From JBPCNH01 sp051001455 (GTDB lineage Bacteria > Actinomycetota > CADDZG01 > WHSQ01), in assembly GCA_051001455.1 (NCBI GenBank), contig JBPCNH010000036.1, forward strand, positions 1-50,598: DNA of 50,598 nucleotides. The letters are read 5' to 3'. The notes beneath the pieces were generated by a model. It made no database searches. It was not told the origin of the DNA and saw nothing but the letters and a program-made list of their open reading frames with translations. The position numbers and the translations under genes were made by a program. Below are positions 33,720 through 41,543 of the stretch, in pieces. Position 1 is the stretch's first letter. Each line of letters starts with the position of its first letter.

Positions 33720-34760
33720 TTGATAAGTAGTTTGAACACGAAGCGCCTGCGGTTGTTGTCGCTGGTCGCTGCGGTCTCAGTTCTAGGGGTTGCATGTGCG
33801 GCGCCGAACATCGAACCCAGCTCTGGGGAAGAGGATGGGGGCAACCAGTCTGGTGAGATCGTTGTATCTGGATCATCTACCGTCGAGCCGATCACCGGCC
33901 TTGTAGCTGAGAAATTCCAGAGCGAGAACCCGAGTGTTGCGATCTCGGTCGACGGTCCGGGTACGGGAGATGGATTCGAGCTCTTCTGTAACGGCGAGAC
34001 GGATATCTCTGATGCCTCCCGCGCGATCACGCCCGAAGAGGCTGAGGTCTGTGAGCAGAACAGTGTGGAGTTCATCGAGCTAAAGGTGGCGATCGACGGG
34101 CTGAGCGTCATCACTTCTCCCGAGAATGACCAAGTCGATTGTCTCGACTTCAAAGACCTGTACGCGCTACTTGGTCCCGAATCGCAGGGGTTCACGAAAT
34201 GGTCGGACGCGAACGAACTGGGTGAGGAGATCGGCGCGGGCCACACTCCATATCCCGATGTGCCGCTTACCGTCACCGCCCCAGGCGAAGAATCGGGCAC
34301 CTATGACAGCTTCGTAGAGATTGTCATAGAAGATCTGGCCGAGGAACGCGGCCAGAAAGCCGTATCGCGGCCCGACTACCAGGCTTCCCCGAACGACAAC
34401 GTCATCATCGAGGGCATCACAGGGTCTCCTACCTCTCTGGGCTGGGTTGGTTTGGCCTTCTACGTACAGAACGAAGACGCCGTGAAAGCGCTGGAGGTCG
34501 AGGGGGGCGACGGCTGCGTCGCTCCTTCGGCGGATACGGTTTCTTCCGGTGAGTACCCCATCGCTCGTGATCTCTTCATCTACGTCAGTGCCGATCGTCT
34601 CGAAGGCAACGAGGCTCTGAGTTCCTTCGTCGATTTCTACATGTCCGACGACGGGTTGGCTTCGGTGAACGAGGTCGGGTATGTGGACCTGGCGGAGTCG
34701 GACATCGAGGCTACTCATGCCGTATGGGATTCCAAGGAGTTGGGCACTCGCGAGGGATAG
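33720..34760 (+). CDS. pstS: Phosphate ABC transporter substrate-binding lipoprotein PstS
   Basis: The 346-residue protein has a lipoprotein signal (LLSLVAAVSVLGVACAA, lipobox LGVA-C) and the phosphate-binding fold: GEIVVSGSSTVEPITGLVAE, SVDGPGTGDGFELFCNGETD, DISDASRAI and APGEESGTYDSFVEI. The serine/glycine and Asp residues of the phosphate pocket are in the expected blocks. TTG 33720 follows AAAAGGAGGAACGC. The gene heads the pst operon. Confidence 0.95.
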   Translation: MISSLNTKRLRLLSLVAAVSVLGVACAAPNIEPSSGEEDGGNQSGEIVVSGSSTVEPITGLVAEKFQSENPSVAISVDGPGTGDGFELFCNGETDISDASRAITPEEAEVCEQNSVEFIELKVAIDGLSVITSPENDQVDCLDFKDLYALLGPESQGFTKWSDANELGEEIGAGHTPYPDVPLTVTAPGEESGTYDSFVEIVIEDLAEERGQKAVSRPDYQASPNDNVIIEGITGSPTSLGWVGLAFYVQNEDAVKALEVEGGDGCVAPSADTVSSGEYPIARDLFIYVSADRLEGNEALSSFVDFYMSDDGLASVNEVGYVDLAESDIEATHAVWDSKELGTREG

Positions 34761-34835
34761 GGCGCGAAATTGTGACAACGGGGGCCGCGAAACCGGCTCC
34801 CGTTTCACCTTGCAACCCGGTCGAAGGGACGTAGA

Positions 34836-35786
34836 TTGCCAGATGACATGGCGCTAGGCACAGGTATGGAGCAGTTAGACATCGGCCTTCTTCAGGGAAG
34901 CCCGGCGCGCCGTCGCAAAGAAGCACTGATCAAGAACGCCTTCCTGGCGATGGCTTCGATCTCCATAGTGATCAGCGCGGCCATCGTCTTCTCTCTGTTC
35001 GGGGAGGCCCTGCGGTTCGTGCGCGAGGTCGATCTCTCTGCCCTGTGGTCCGCGGGCTGGTTCCCGCGCAGGGGCATCTACGACATCAAGACCGTTTTCG
35101 TGGGGACCATGCTGGTCTCTCTGATCGCGATGTTGGTCGCCGCGCCGCTGGGGCTCGGGGCGGCCGTGTACCTCTCTGAATACGCCCGGCCGCGGATCCG
35201 CAGATTGCTCAAACCGGTCCTCGAGATCCTTGCTGGGATACCTAGCGTGGTCCTCGGATTCTTCGCGCTGACATGGATCAGCCCCGAGGTGGTTCAGCGG
35301 TTCTTTCCGAGGGCAGCCTCGTTCAACATGGCCGCTGCCGGGATCGCCGTAGGCATCCTCGTGACTCCTCTGGTTGCCTCCATCGCTGAAGACGCCCTTA
35401 GGAGCGTCCCCATGGCGCTGCGTGAGGCGGCCTACGGCATAGGCGCGAAGAAACGCACCACCACCGTGAGCATCGTGATCCCCGCAGCGGTGTCAGGGAT
35501 CGTGGCGGGATTCATCGTCGGCATCTCCCGAGCCGTCGGCGAAACGATGGTGGTCGCTATCGCCGCCGGGGCGACGGGTGGGGCGCTGTTCACTCTCGAT
35601 CCGCTGCAACCGGGTCAGACGATGACCGCCGCGATGACGGCCTTGGCAACGGGCAGTGATCAGGTCAAAGGCGCAGCCAATACCTTCCAAAGCATGTTTT
35701 TCCTCGGGCTGTTGTTGTTCTTCATGACCCTGGTTCTGAACGTGATCAGTGAGAGATACGTCCGTCGGGTCAGGGCCAGATACTGA
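34836..35786 (+). CDS. pstC: Phosphate ABC transporter permease PstC
   Basis: The 316-residue protein has six membrane helices and the ABC permease EAA-loop (EDALRSVPMALREAAYGIGA, followed by KKRTTTVSIVIPAAVSGI). LGAAVYLSEYARPRIRRLLK precedes VLEILAGIPSVVLGFFAL, as in PstC. TTG 34836 is taken as the start, after GAAGGGACGTAGA. It overlaps pstA by 1 bp. Confidence 0.94.
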   Translation: MPDDMALGTGMEQLDIGLLQGSPARRRKEALIKNAFLAMASISIVISAAIVFSLFGEALRFVREVDLSALWSAGWFPRRGIYDIKTVFVGTMLVSLIAMLVAAPLGLGAAVYLSEYARPRIRRLLKPVLEILAGIPSVVLGFFALTWISPEVVQRFFPRAASFNMAAAGIAVGILVTPLVASIAEDALRSVPMALREAAYGIGAKKRTTTVSIVIPAAVSGIVAGFIVGISRAVGETMVVAIAAGATGGALFTLDPLQPGQTMTAAMTALATGSDQVKGAANTFQSMFFLGLLLFFMTLVLNVISERYVRRVRARY

Positions 35787-36718
35787 TGGCTGCCGACTCG
35801 AGCTCGCTCAAAACGAGCGACATAGTCGCGCAGGGTTTGCGCGGGCGCCGGATGGATGTATCTGGGGTCGTCTTTCAAGGGCTGCTGCTGTTGGCTCTGC
35901 TGATCTCGTTGGCCTTCCTGGTCACGCTTTTGGCCGATGTCTTCAGGACGGGTTGGAGCGTGTTGGCCGACCGCGGGTGGGATTTCCTGAACAGTCCGGT
36001 CTCCTCGATCGCTGAGCGCGCCGGCGTCAGGCAAGGGATCGTCGGATCGATGCTTCTCATGACCTTCGTTGTGTTCCTTGCCTTTCCCATCGGGATCGGA
36101 TCGGCCATCTACCTGGAGGAGTACGCGCCGAACACACGGCTCACCCGGTTCATCACCGTCAACATCCGGAACCTGGCCGGCGTGCCGTCGATCGTCTACG
36201 GACTGTTGGGACTTGCGATCTTCGTGAAGCTCCTGGTGGGCTACACCGGTGGCCGCAGTGTCATATCCGGTGGGATCACGATCGCCATCTTGGTGCTTCC
36301 CATCGTGATCATCACGGCGTCCGAAGCCTTGCGTGCGGTTCCCTCTAGCATCAGAGAGGCCGGATATGGGGTGGGGGCGACGAAGTGGGAAGTTGTCCGC
36401 AGCCACGTGCTGCCTGCGGCGGCTCCCGGGATCCTCACCGGCACGGTGTTATCTCTGTCTCGCGCTTTAGGGGAGACGGCCCCCCTGCTCTTGGTGGGAG
36501 CGACCACTGGCTTCTTGGCTACCGGTGGCCAGAGTCTCTATCATCAGCTCTACTCGAACTTCACGTCTCTACCTACGGTCGTGTTCTCATGGTCTCGTAA
36601 TCCGAGTGGTGGCTTCAGAAGCGCGACCGCTGCAGCGATCATCGTCCTTCTGTTGCTAACCCTGACCGCCAACGCAGCGGCGATTATCCTGCGGAATCGA
36701 TATGAGCGGAAGTGGTAA
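35786..36718 (+). CDS. pstA: Phosphate ABC transporter permease PstA
   Basis: The 310-residue protein has six membrane segments with GSAIYLEEYAPNTRLTRFI, NIRNLAGVPSIVYGLLGLAI and the EAA-loop SEALRAVPSSIREAGYGVGA, then TKWEVVRSHVLPAAAPGI. It forms the channel with PstC. The ATG overlaps the pstC stop by one base (TGATG). Confidence 0.94.
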   Translation: MAADSSSLKTSDIVAQGLRGRRMDVSGVVFQGLLLLALLISLAFLVTLLADVFRTGWSVLADRGWDFLNSPVSSIAERAGVRQGIVGSMLLMTFVVFLAFPIGIGSAIYLEEYAPNTRLTRFITVNIRNLAGVPSIVYGLLGLAIFVKLLVGYTGGRSVISGGITIAILVLPIVIITASEALRAVPSSIREAGYGVGATKWEVVRSHVLPAAAPGILTGTVLSLSRALGETAPLLLVGATTGFLATGGQSLYHQLYSNFTSLPTVVFSWSRNPSGGFRSATAAAIIVLLLLTLTANAAAIILRNRYERKW

Positions 36719-36721
36719 CCG

Positions 36722-37579
36722 ATGGATGTCAAAGTGAGGACGCGTGAGCCATCCGAGATGCAGATAGATACCCCGAGCCGCCCCGCTGATGGGCAGAACC
36801 GTGAATCGGTTTTCGAGCTGAAGAAACTGTCGGTTTATTACGGTGCTTTCCGGGCCGTTCAGGAGGTGGACCTGAACATCTCCGAGAGGCGAATCACCGC
36901 GCTCATCGGACCGTCTGGATGCGGCAAGACCACCGTTCTCCGCTGCCTGAACAGGATGAACGACCTCGTCGAGAGTGCGCGCATCGAAGGTCAGGTCATC
37001 TATCGAGGTATCGATCTCTATCATCCGAAGGTCGACGCGGTCGAGGTGCGCCGCCGCGTGGGGATGGTGTTCCAGAAACCTAATCCGTTTCCCAAGTCGA
37101 TCTACGACAACATCGCTTTTGGTCCGAAGATCGCAGGGTTCAAGGGCGACATGGACCAGCTCGTCGAAGAGTCGCTCACTAGGGCGGCGCTGTGGGACGA
37201 GGTCAAAGATCGGTTGAAAGACTCGGCCATGGCTCTCTCCGGAGGTCAGCAGCAGCGGCTGTGCATAGCGCGCTGTGTGGCCGTGGAACCAGATGTCATC
37301 TTGATGGACGAGCCCTGTTCCGCTCTCGATCCGATCGCCACCGGTCGCATCGAAGACCTGATGGACGATCTCAAGAGTGATTACACCATCGTGATCGTGA
37401 CCCACAACATGCAACAGGCCGCGCGCGTCAGCGATTCGACGGCGTTCTTTACCGCTGAGGTGCACGGCGAGCAGGATCGCCGCACCGGCGTCCTCGTAGA
37501 ACACGATTCCACCGAGAAGATGTTCACCACCCCGTCCGATGAACGCACCGAGCAGTACGTGACCGGCCGCTTCGGCTAA
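36722..37579 (+). CDS. pstB: Phosphate ABC transporter ATPase PstB
   Basis: The 285-residue protein has Walker A GPSGCGKTT, the Q-loop MVFQKPNPFPKSIYDNIAFG, the ABC signature LSGGQQQRLCIARCVA, Walker B VILMDEPCSALDP and the H-loop IVIVTHNMQQAARVSD. The KPNPFP element is characteristic of PstB. An N-terminal extension of about 30 residues precedes the core. Its stop codon lies at the edge of the dispersed repeat. Confidence 0.95.
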   Translation: MDVKVRTREPSEMQIDTPSRPADGQNRESVFELKKLSVYYGAFRAVQEVDLNISERRITALIGPSGCGKTTVLRCLNRMNDLVESARIEGQVIYRGIDLYHPKVDAVEVRRRVGMVFQKPNPFPKSIYDNIAFGPKIAGFKGDMDQLVEESLTRAALWDEVKDRLKDSAMALSGGQQQRLCIARCVAVEPDVILMDEPCSALDPIATGRIEDLMDDLKSDYTIVIVTHNMQQAARVSDSTAFFTAEVHGEQDRRTGVLVEHDSTEKMFTTPSDERTEQYVTGRFG

Positions 37580-37663
37580 TCTGTGCCGAATCCGGGCCGC
37601 TCTGCGCCCCCAATTCTGTGCCGAATCCGGCCCGCTCTGCGCCCCTTTAAAGACACGGATTTT
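37578..37663 (+). repeat. Dispersed short repeat, one partial and one full copy
   Basis: A partial unit (AATCTGTGCCGAATCC...GCTCTGCGCCCC, 37578-37610) is followed by a full unit of 52 bp (37612-37663) that begins AATTCTGTGCCGAATC and ends CTTTAAAGACACGGATTT. Its outer ends are imperfectly inverted (AATTCTGTGCC against AAATCCGTGTC), as in REP/MITE-type elements. A third copy is at 48551-48601. The partial unit begins inside the pstB stop codon. Confidence 0.8.
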
Positions 37664-37721
37664 CCCCAGACTGTGCTCTAGACCACGGCGCGCCGAAGCT
37701 TCATGCGTTGGTCTGGCTCCC

Positions 37722-38771
37722 GTGGATAGAGAGAGGTCGGCGCGTGACCTCACGGCGCGCGCCGGGGCGCTCGACCTCACGCCGCGCGCCTCGGGTCTGG
37801 CTCTCGTCGATGCCGAGAAGGCGTGGTGGGAGCTCCTGGCGCGTCAGTTCGGTGTTGGGCGGGTTGGGCAGGCGAAGGCCCTGGGGGTTACTCCCTCCAA
37901 GCTGAAATGGTGGGTGAAAAAGGGCAGGCTGAAGAGCATCTGTAACGGCGTCGTCGCAGCTTCCGGCGCGCCGGAGACCTATCGTCGACGGCTGATGTTG
38001 GGCGTCCTCCTCGGTAGCTCCAGGGCTGTTGATGTCGGTGTGCGGGCTGCTATCTACGGCCTCACCGCCGCGATCCAGTTAGACCTGATCGAACGTCCCG
38101 AGAAGGATCATCCGATCGAGATCCTGTCGCAGCGAAGGATCGAGCGGCGCCGGGGCTATCGGTTCGTGTGGACCTCACGGTTGCCGAAAGACGAGATCGT
38201 CGTCGTCCGAGGCATCCCCACGACAGACGCACCCAGGACCTTCATCGATCTGTGTCACGAAGTCCCACATAGAGCCGTCTGGGCATACAGGCGAGGCCTT
38301 CGCAAAGGTTTGTTCACCCCGGAGAGTATCCGTCGGCGCCTCGACATCGAGTCGCGCCAAGGCAGGAGCGGGATCACTACGGCGCGCCGGATAGTCGAAG
38401 AGGCCAGCCCCACCGCGCAATTTGCCAAGTCAGCGCTCGAGGACAGGTTCTTCGAGCATCTTGTCGCGGCCGGATACCCACCACCGGCGCGGAATCATAA
38501 GGAGCCCGGATCGTTCGGGTTCGATTGGGAGATCGACCTCTACTGGCCTGCGATAAAGAAGGGCTTCGAGATCTCGCCATACGAGACACACGGGAGTCTC
38601 GAGGCACACGAGCGGGATGGAAGGAAGACACTCGATCTTGCTGCTAAGGGTATCTATGTCTATCCGGTCACCTATGAGATGTCTCGCGCCGAGTTCCTCC
38701 GGTTCGCTCGAGGAATCATCGGCGCGCCGTCTCAGTTTCCGGCACGAAAAAAGGCCGTAGAGCGACCTTGA
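37722..38771 (+). CDS. AbiEi-like winged-helix protein fused to a DUF559/PD-(D/E)XK-like domain
   Basis: The 349-residue protein has an N-terminal region (AKALGVTPSKLKWWVKKGRL followed by KSICNGVVAASGAPETYRRR) typical of AbiEi-type antitoxin helix-turn-helix domains, and a C-terminal region (SALEDRFFEHLVAAGYPPPA, FDWEIDLYWP, KKGFEISPYETHG) of the DUF559 endonuclease-like family. Asp in EIDLYWP and Glu in KGFEI fit the metal site, but the usual ExDG is replaced by EISPY. Many actinobacterial proteins share this fusion and their function is unsettled; the partner AbiEii is absent. GTG 37722 is the only reasonable start. Confidence 0.72.
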   Translation: MDRERSARDLTARAGALDLTPRASGLALVDAEKAWWELLARQFGVGRVGQAKALGVTPSKLKWWVKKGRLKSICNGVVAASGAPETYRRRLMLGVLLGSSRAVDVGVRAAIYGLTAAIQLDLIERPEKDHPIEILSQRRIERRRGYRFVWTSRLPKDEIVVVRGIPTTDAPRTFIDLCHEVPHRAVWAYRRGLRKGLFTPESIRRRLDIESRQGRSGITTARRIVEEASPTAQFAKSALEDRFFEHLVAAGYPPPARNHKEPGSFGFDWEIDLYWPAIKKGFEISPYETHGSLEAHERDGRKTLDLAAKGIYVYPVTYEMSRAEFLRFARGIIGAPSQFPARKKAVERP

Positions 38772-38787
38772 TCCGGCACGGAATTGG

Positions 38788-39468
38788 TCACGGGGTGAAT
38801 TTGTAGCCGAGGCCCCTGATCGTTATCAGGTGTCGCGGTTCATGCGGAGTGGGCTCGACCTTTCCCCGCAGGCGCTTGATGTGTACATCGAGTGTTCGGG
38901 TGTCTCCGAAGTAGTCGGATCCCCAGACCTGGTCTAGGAGCGCCTCTCGTGTGAGAACTCGTCCGCTGTTCTCCATCAGAAACTCCAACAGTTCGAACTC
39001 CTTGCGGGGCATGTGCACTTCCTCACCCCTCACCGTCACCTCGAAGCGATCCGGATCGAGGCGTATGCCCCCTCCTTCGAGGACGCGCCTACTTGAAGAT
39101 GCTCCTGTATCCGATCTCCTGAGGACGGCTCTGACCCGCGCGATCAGTTCTCTTGTGTTGAACGGTTTTGTGATGTAGTCATCCGCCCCCAGCTCCAAGC
39201 CGATGATCTTGTCTACGTCGGTGTCACGTGCCGTGAGCATGATGATCGGCACCCTCGACGCACGACGGATCTCCTTGCAGACATCCTCACCGCTCATCCC
39301 CGGAAGCATCAGATCGAGGAGCACCAGATCAGTCCCGGAAGTGTTGAACATCTCGAGAGCCGCCAGGCCGTCTGCGGCATGGTCTACGTCGTAGCCTTCC
39401 CGCCGCAACTGGTAAGCGAGACCCTCGGCCAGGCTGTCCTCGTCTTCAACCAGTAGCACTTTAGGCAT
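38788..39468 (-). CDS. phoP: OmpR-family response regulator, phosphate regulon type (PhoP/RegX3)
   Basis: The 226-residue protein has a receiver domain (KVLLVEDEDSLAEGLAYQL, phospho-acceptor D52 in LVLLDLMLPG, conserved Thr in MLTARD, Lys in ITKPFNTREL) and a C-terminal winged-helix (EFELLEFLMENSGRVLTREA, RTLDVHIKRLRGKVE). It lies between a histidine kinase and phoU and close to pst, with PHO-box-like repeats nearby, which points to the phosphate regulon. The ATG overlaps the end of the kinase gene by 8 bp. Confidence 0.9.
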   Translation of the reverse strand: MPKVLLVEDEDSLAEGLAYQLRREGYDVDHAADGLAALEMFNTSGTDLVLLDLMLPGMSGEDVCKEIRRASRVPIIMLTARDTDVDKIIGLELGADDYITKPFNTRELIARVRAVLRRSDTGASSSRRVLEGGGIRLDPDRFEVTVRGEEVHMPRKEFELLEFLMENSGRVLTREALLDQVWGSDYFGDTRTLDVHIKRLRGKVEPTPHEPRHLITIRGLGYKFTP

Positions 39469-40597
39469 CAGACGCCTTCTTTTCGTCCGGCGAGCCGGCT
39501 GGATACGATCCTGGTCTCCCCGGCGCTGGTTCGCCCGCCAGAGGCAAACGCACCGTGAATCTCGAGCCAGTTCCCAGTTCGCTGGTCAGGTCGATCTCTC
39601 CGCCGTGCAACTCGACCACGTGTTTGACGATGGCCAGTCCCAGACCCGTTCCACCGCGGTCACGCGAGCGCGCGCGGTCGACCCTATAGAAACGCTCGAA
39701 GATCCTCGGCTGCGCTTCCTTGGGGATCCCGATTCCGTCGTCTCGGACGACCAGCGTGATGGCATCCCTCTTCTGCTCGAGATCGATCCGCACGTTGCCC
39801 TTCTCTGTGGTGTACCTGATCGCGTTATCCAGAAGGTTTCTCACCATCGTTGCTAGCTGTCGGCGATCCCCCATCACCCGGCATCCGGGAGCGATGTCTG
39901 AAGCGAGGGTCAGATCGGTTTCCTGGGCGAGCCTCTCCGCATCGGCGATCTCTTTGCGGACGACAGAGGTCATGTCCACCGGTTCCTTCGCAAGCGTGGA
40001 TTCCTCTTCCAAGCGTGAGAGGTCGAGCAGATCGGCGATCAGCTGCCCTAGCCGATCGGCTTCAGCGGAGAGCTTTGAGGCGAACGTGGCAGCGGCTTCC
40101 GGATCATCCTTGGCCGACTGCACGATCGCCTCGGACAGCACCTGCAAGCTGGCGACGGGGCTTTTCAGCTCATGCGAGGCATGGGCAACGAACTCACGCC
40201 TGATCTGCTGCGTTCGGACCTCTTCGGTAACGTCCTGCAGGACCACTAGCACGCCCTGGCCCTCTTTCAGATCGGCTGCCTGGACGGAGAGATCTAGTCG
40301 AGCGGGATACCAGACCGAAACGGTTCGGGAGGCAGTTCCCTCGGCTTGGCTTTCGGCGGCTACTTCTGTTACTTCGAGCGTCGGCAAGCGCGTGGGGAGG
40401 TGTCCGTCCCGGATCCCTAAGAGTTCCCGGGCCGGGTTGTTGATCACGACGGGTCTCAAGGACCCGTCCAACATCACCACGCCGGTAGGCATGCGCTCGA
40501 TGAGTTCTCGGACGGCCTCGTCTCCTGCCGACGGGGACATCCCGAGTCGAGCGCGTGGCGGAGCATCTCTGTACTTGCGAGGGCGTCTAAAGATCAT
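39461..40597 (-). CDS. phoR: Sensor histidine kinase, phosphate regulon type (PhoR/SenX3), apparently soluble
   Basis: From ATG 40597 the protein has 378 residues: a PAS-like domain (about 30-125, IERMPTGVVMLDGSLRPVV), the DHp box FVAHASHELKSPVASLQVL with phospho-acceptor H142, and the HATPase domain with N-box MVRNLLDNAIRY, DDGIGIP, ERFYRVDRARSRDRGGTGLG. No membrane-spanning segment is visible even in the upstream in-frame extension to 40729, whereas SenX3 and PhoR relatives are membrane bound. PstB/PhoU contact may replace membrane sensing. The start codon is uncertain. Confidence 0.88.
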   Translation of the reverse strand: MIFRRPRKYRDAPPRARLGMSPSAGDEAVRELIERMPTGVVMLDGSLRPVVINNPARELLGIRDGHLPTRLPTLEVTEVAAESQAEGTASRTVSVWYPARLDLSVQAADLKEGQGVLVVLQDVTEEVRTQQIRREFVAHASHELKSPVASLQVLSEAIVQSAKDDPEAAATFASKLSAEADRLGQLIADLLDLSRLEEESTLAKEPVDMTSVVRKEIADAERLAQETDLTLASDIAPGCRVMGDRRQLATMVRNLLDNAIRYTTEKGNVRIDLEQKRDAITLVVRDDGIGIPKEAQPRIFERFYRVDRARSRDRGGTGLGLAIVKHVVELHGGEIDLTSELGTGSRFTVRLPLAGEPAPGRPGSYPAGSPDEKKASDA

Positions 40598-40731
40598 CTG
40601 TCTTGGGGTGGAGCGGGGGATGCCGACATGGAGTATCTGCTCGTGCGGGTCCCTGTGCGTGCACCACAGTGTAGAGGTGCGAAGTCCAAAACGAGAGAGA
40701 TGACCGTGCCGCGGTTTTGATTTCTTCATGT

Positions 40732-40764
40732 GTTCAAGACAGGTTCACGCTCACTTCATGCGGC
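40732..40764 (+). promoter_or_regulatory. PHO-box-like triple direct repeat between phoR and phoU
   Basis: GTTCAAGACAG, GTTCACGCTCA and CTTCATGCGGC are three consecutive 11-bp units, the layout of PhoP direct-repeat boxes. The site lies between the divergent phoR and phoU genes, so phosphorylated PhoP probably controls both. Confidence 0.7.
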
Positions 40765-40804
40765 AGCACGATCGCCGATTGACCCGGCTAGTAGGGTGGG
40801 ATGC

Positions 40805-41512
40805 ATGATCAGAATTACTTTCACAGACGCTCTTCAGCAGGCCGAAACCAGCCTTTTGGCCGAGGGCCAACTCGCCCGCCAGCAATTGATCGCCGTTATG
40901 GAAGCGCTCGAAGATCGAGATGTTGAGGCCGCCGAACGGGTGATCCTGATGGATGACCGGGTCGATGGGGCCTACCTCGATACTCAAGCCCAGGTCCTCA
41001 ACCTGCTTGCTCTGCAGGCACCGGTGGCAGGAGATCTCCGGCTGGTGAGCGCCATCCTGCATGCCAACGTCCATCTCGAGCGTATGGGCGATCTCTGCGT
41101 GAACATCGCCAAGTTCGTCCGCAACCGCGATCCCTATCCTGCTGATTCCCCGATGCTTTTCCGCATCAAGGAGATGGGGGAACGAGTGGCGGAGATGCTC
41201 GACCTTGCGCTTTCCGCCTTCGCGCAGCGGAGCGTTGAGCTTGCCGATGAGTTGCCGGTCAAGGATGAGTTCGTCGATCGCTTGAACCGCGGCATGGTGG
41301 GCGACCTCAAGGAGTACGCGCAGGATGAAGAGAGTTTCGAGTGGGCGAGCAAACTCCTGCTAGTCGCTCGTTACCTAGAGCGCATGGGCGACCACTGCGT
41401 CGATGTGGGAGAGCAGATCGCCTTCCTCGTGACCGGGGTGTTCCGTGAATTCACCGATGCATCGAACCCCGAGGTCGAGCAGGAGCATCTCGAGAACGTT
41501 AAGAACCCCTGA
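40805..41512 (+). CDS. phoU: Phosphate-specific transport regulator PhoU
   Basis: The 235-residue protein from ATG 40805 has the two three-helix repeats of PhoU: LLAEGQLARQQLIAVMEALE, VIRMD-like VILMDDRVDGAYLD with AILHANVHLERMGDLCVNIA, and the matched second repeat KLLLVARYLERMGDHCVDVG. The E/D-x3-D and ERMGD clusters bind metals. PhoU links the Pst transporter to the kinase and restrains its signalling when phosphate is ample. It is divergent from phoR with PHO-box repeats between. Confidence 0.94.
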   Translation: MIRITFTDALQQAETSLLAEGQLARQQLIAVMEALEDRDVEAAERVILMDDRVDGAYLDTQAQVLNLLALQAPVAGDLRLVSAILHANVHLERMGDLCVNIAKFVRNRDPYPADSPMLFRIKEMGERVAEMLDLALSAFAQRSVELADELPVKDEFVDRLNRGMVGDLKEYAQDEESFEWASKLLLVARYLERMGDHCVDVGEQIAFLVTGVFREFTDASNPEVEQEHLENVKNP

Positions 41513-41543
41513 ACGCGACTACGACTCAGGTCACTCGAAGTGA

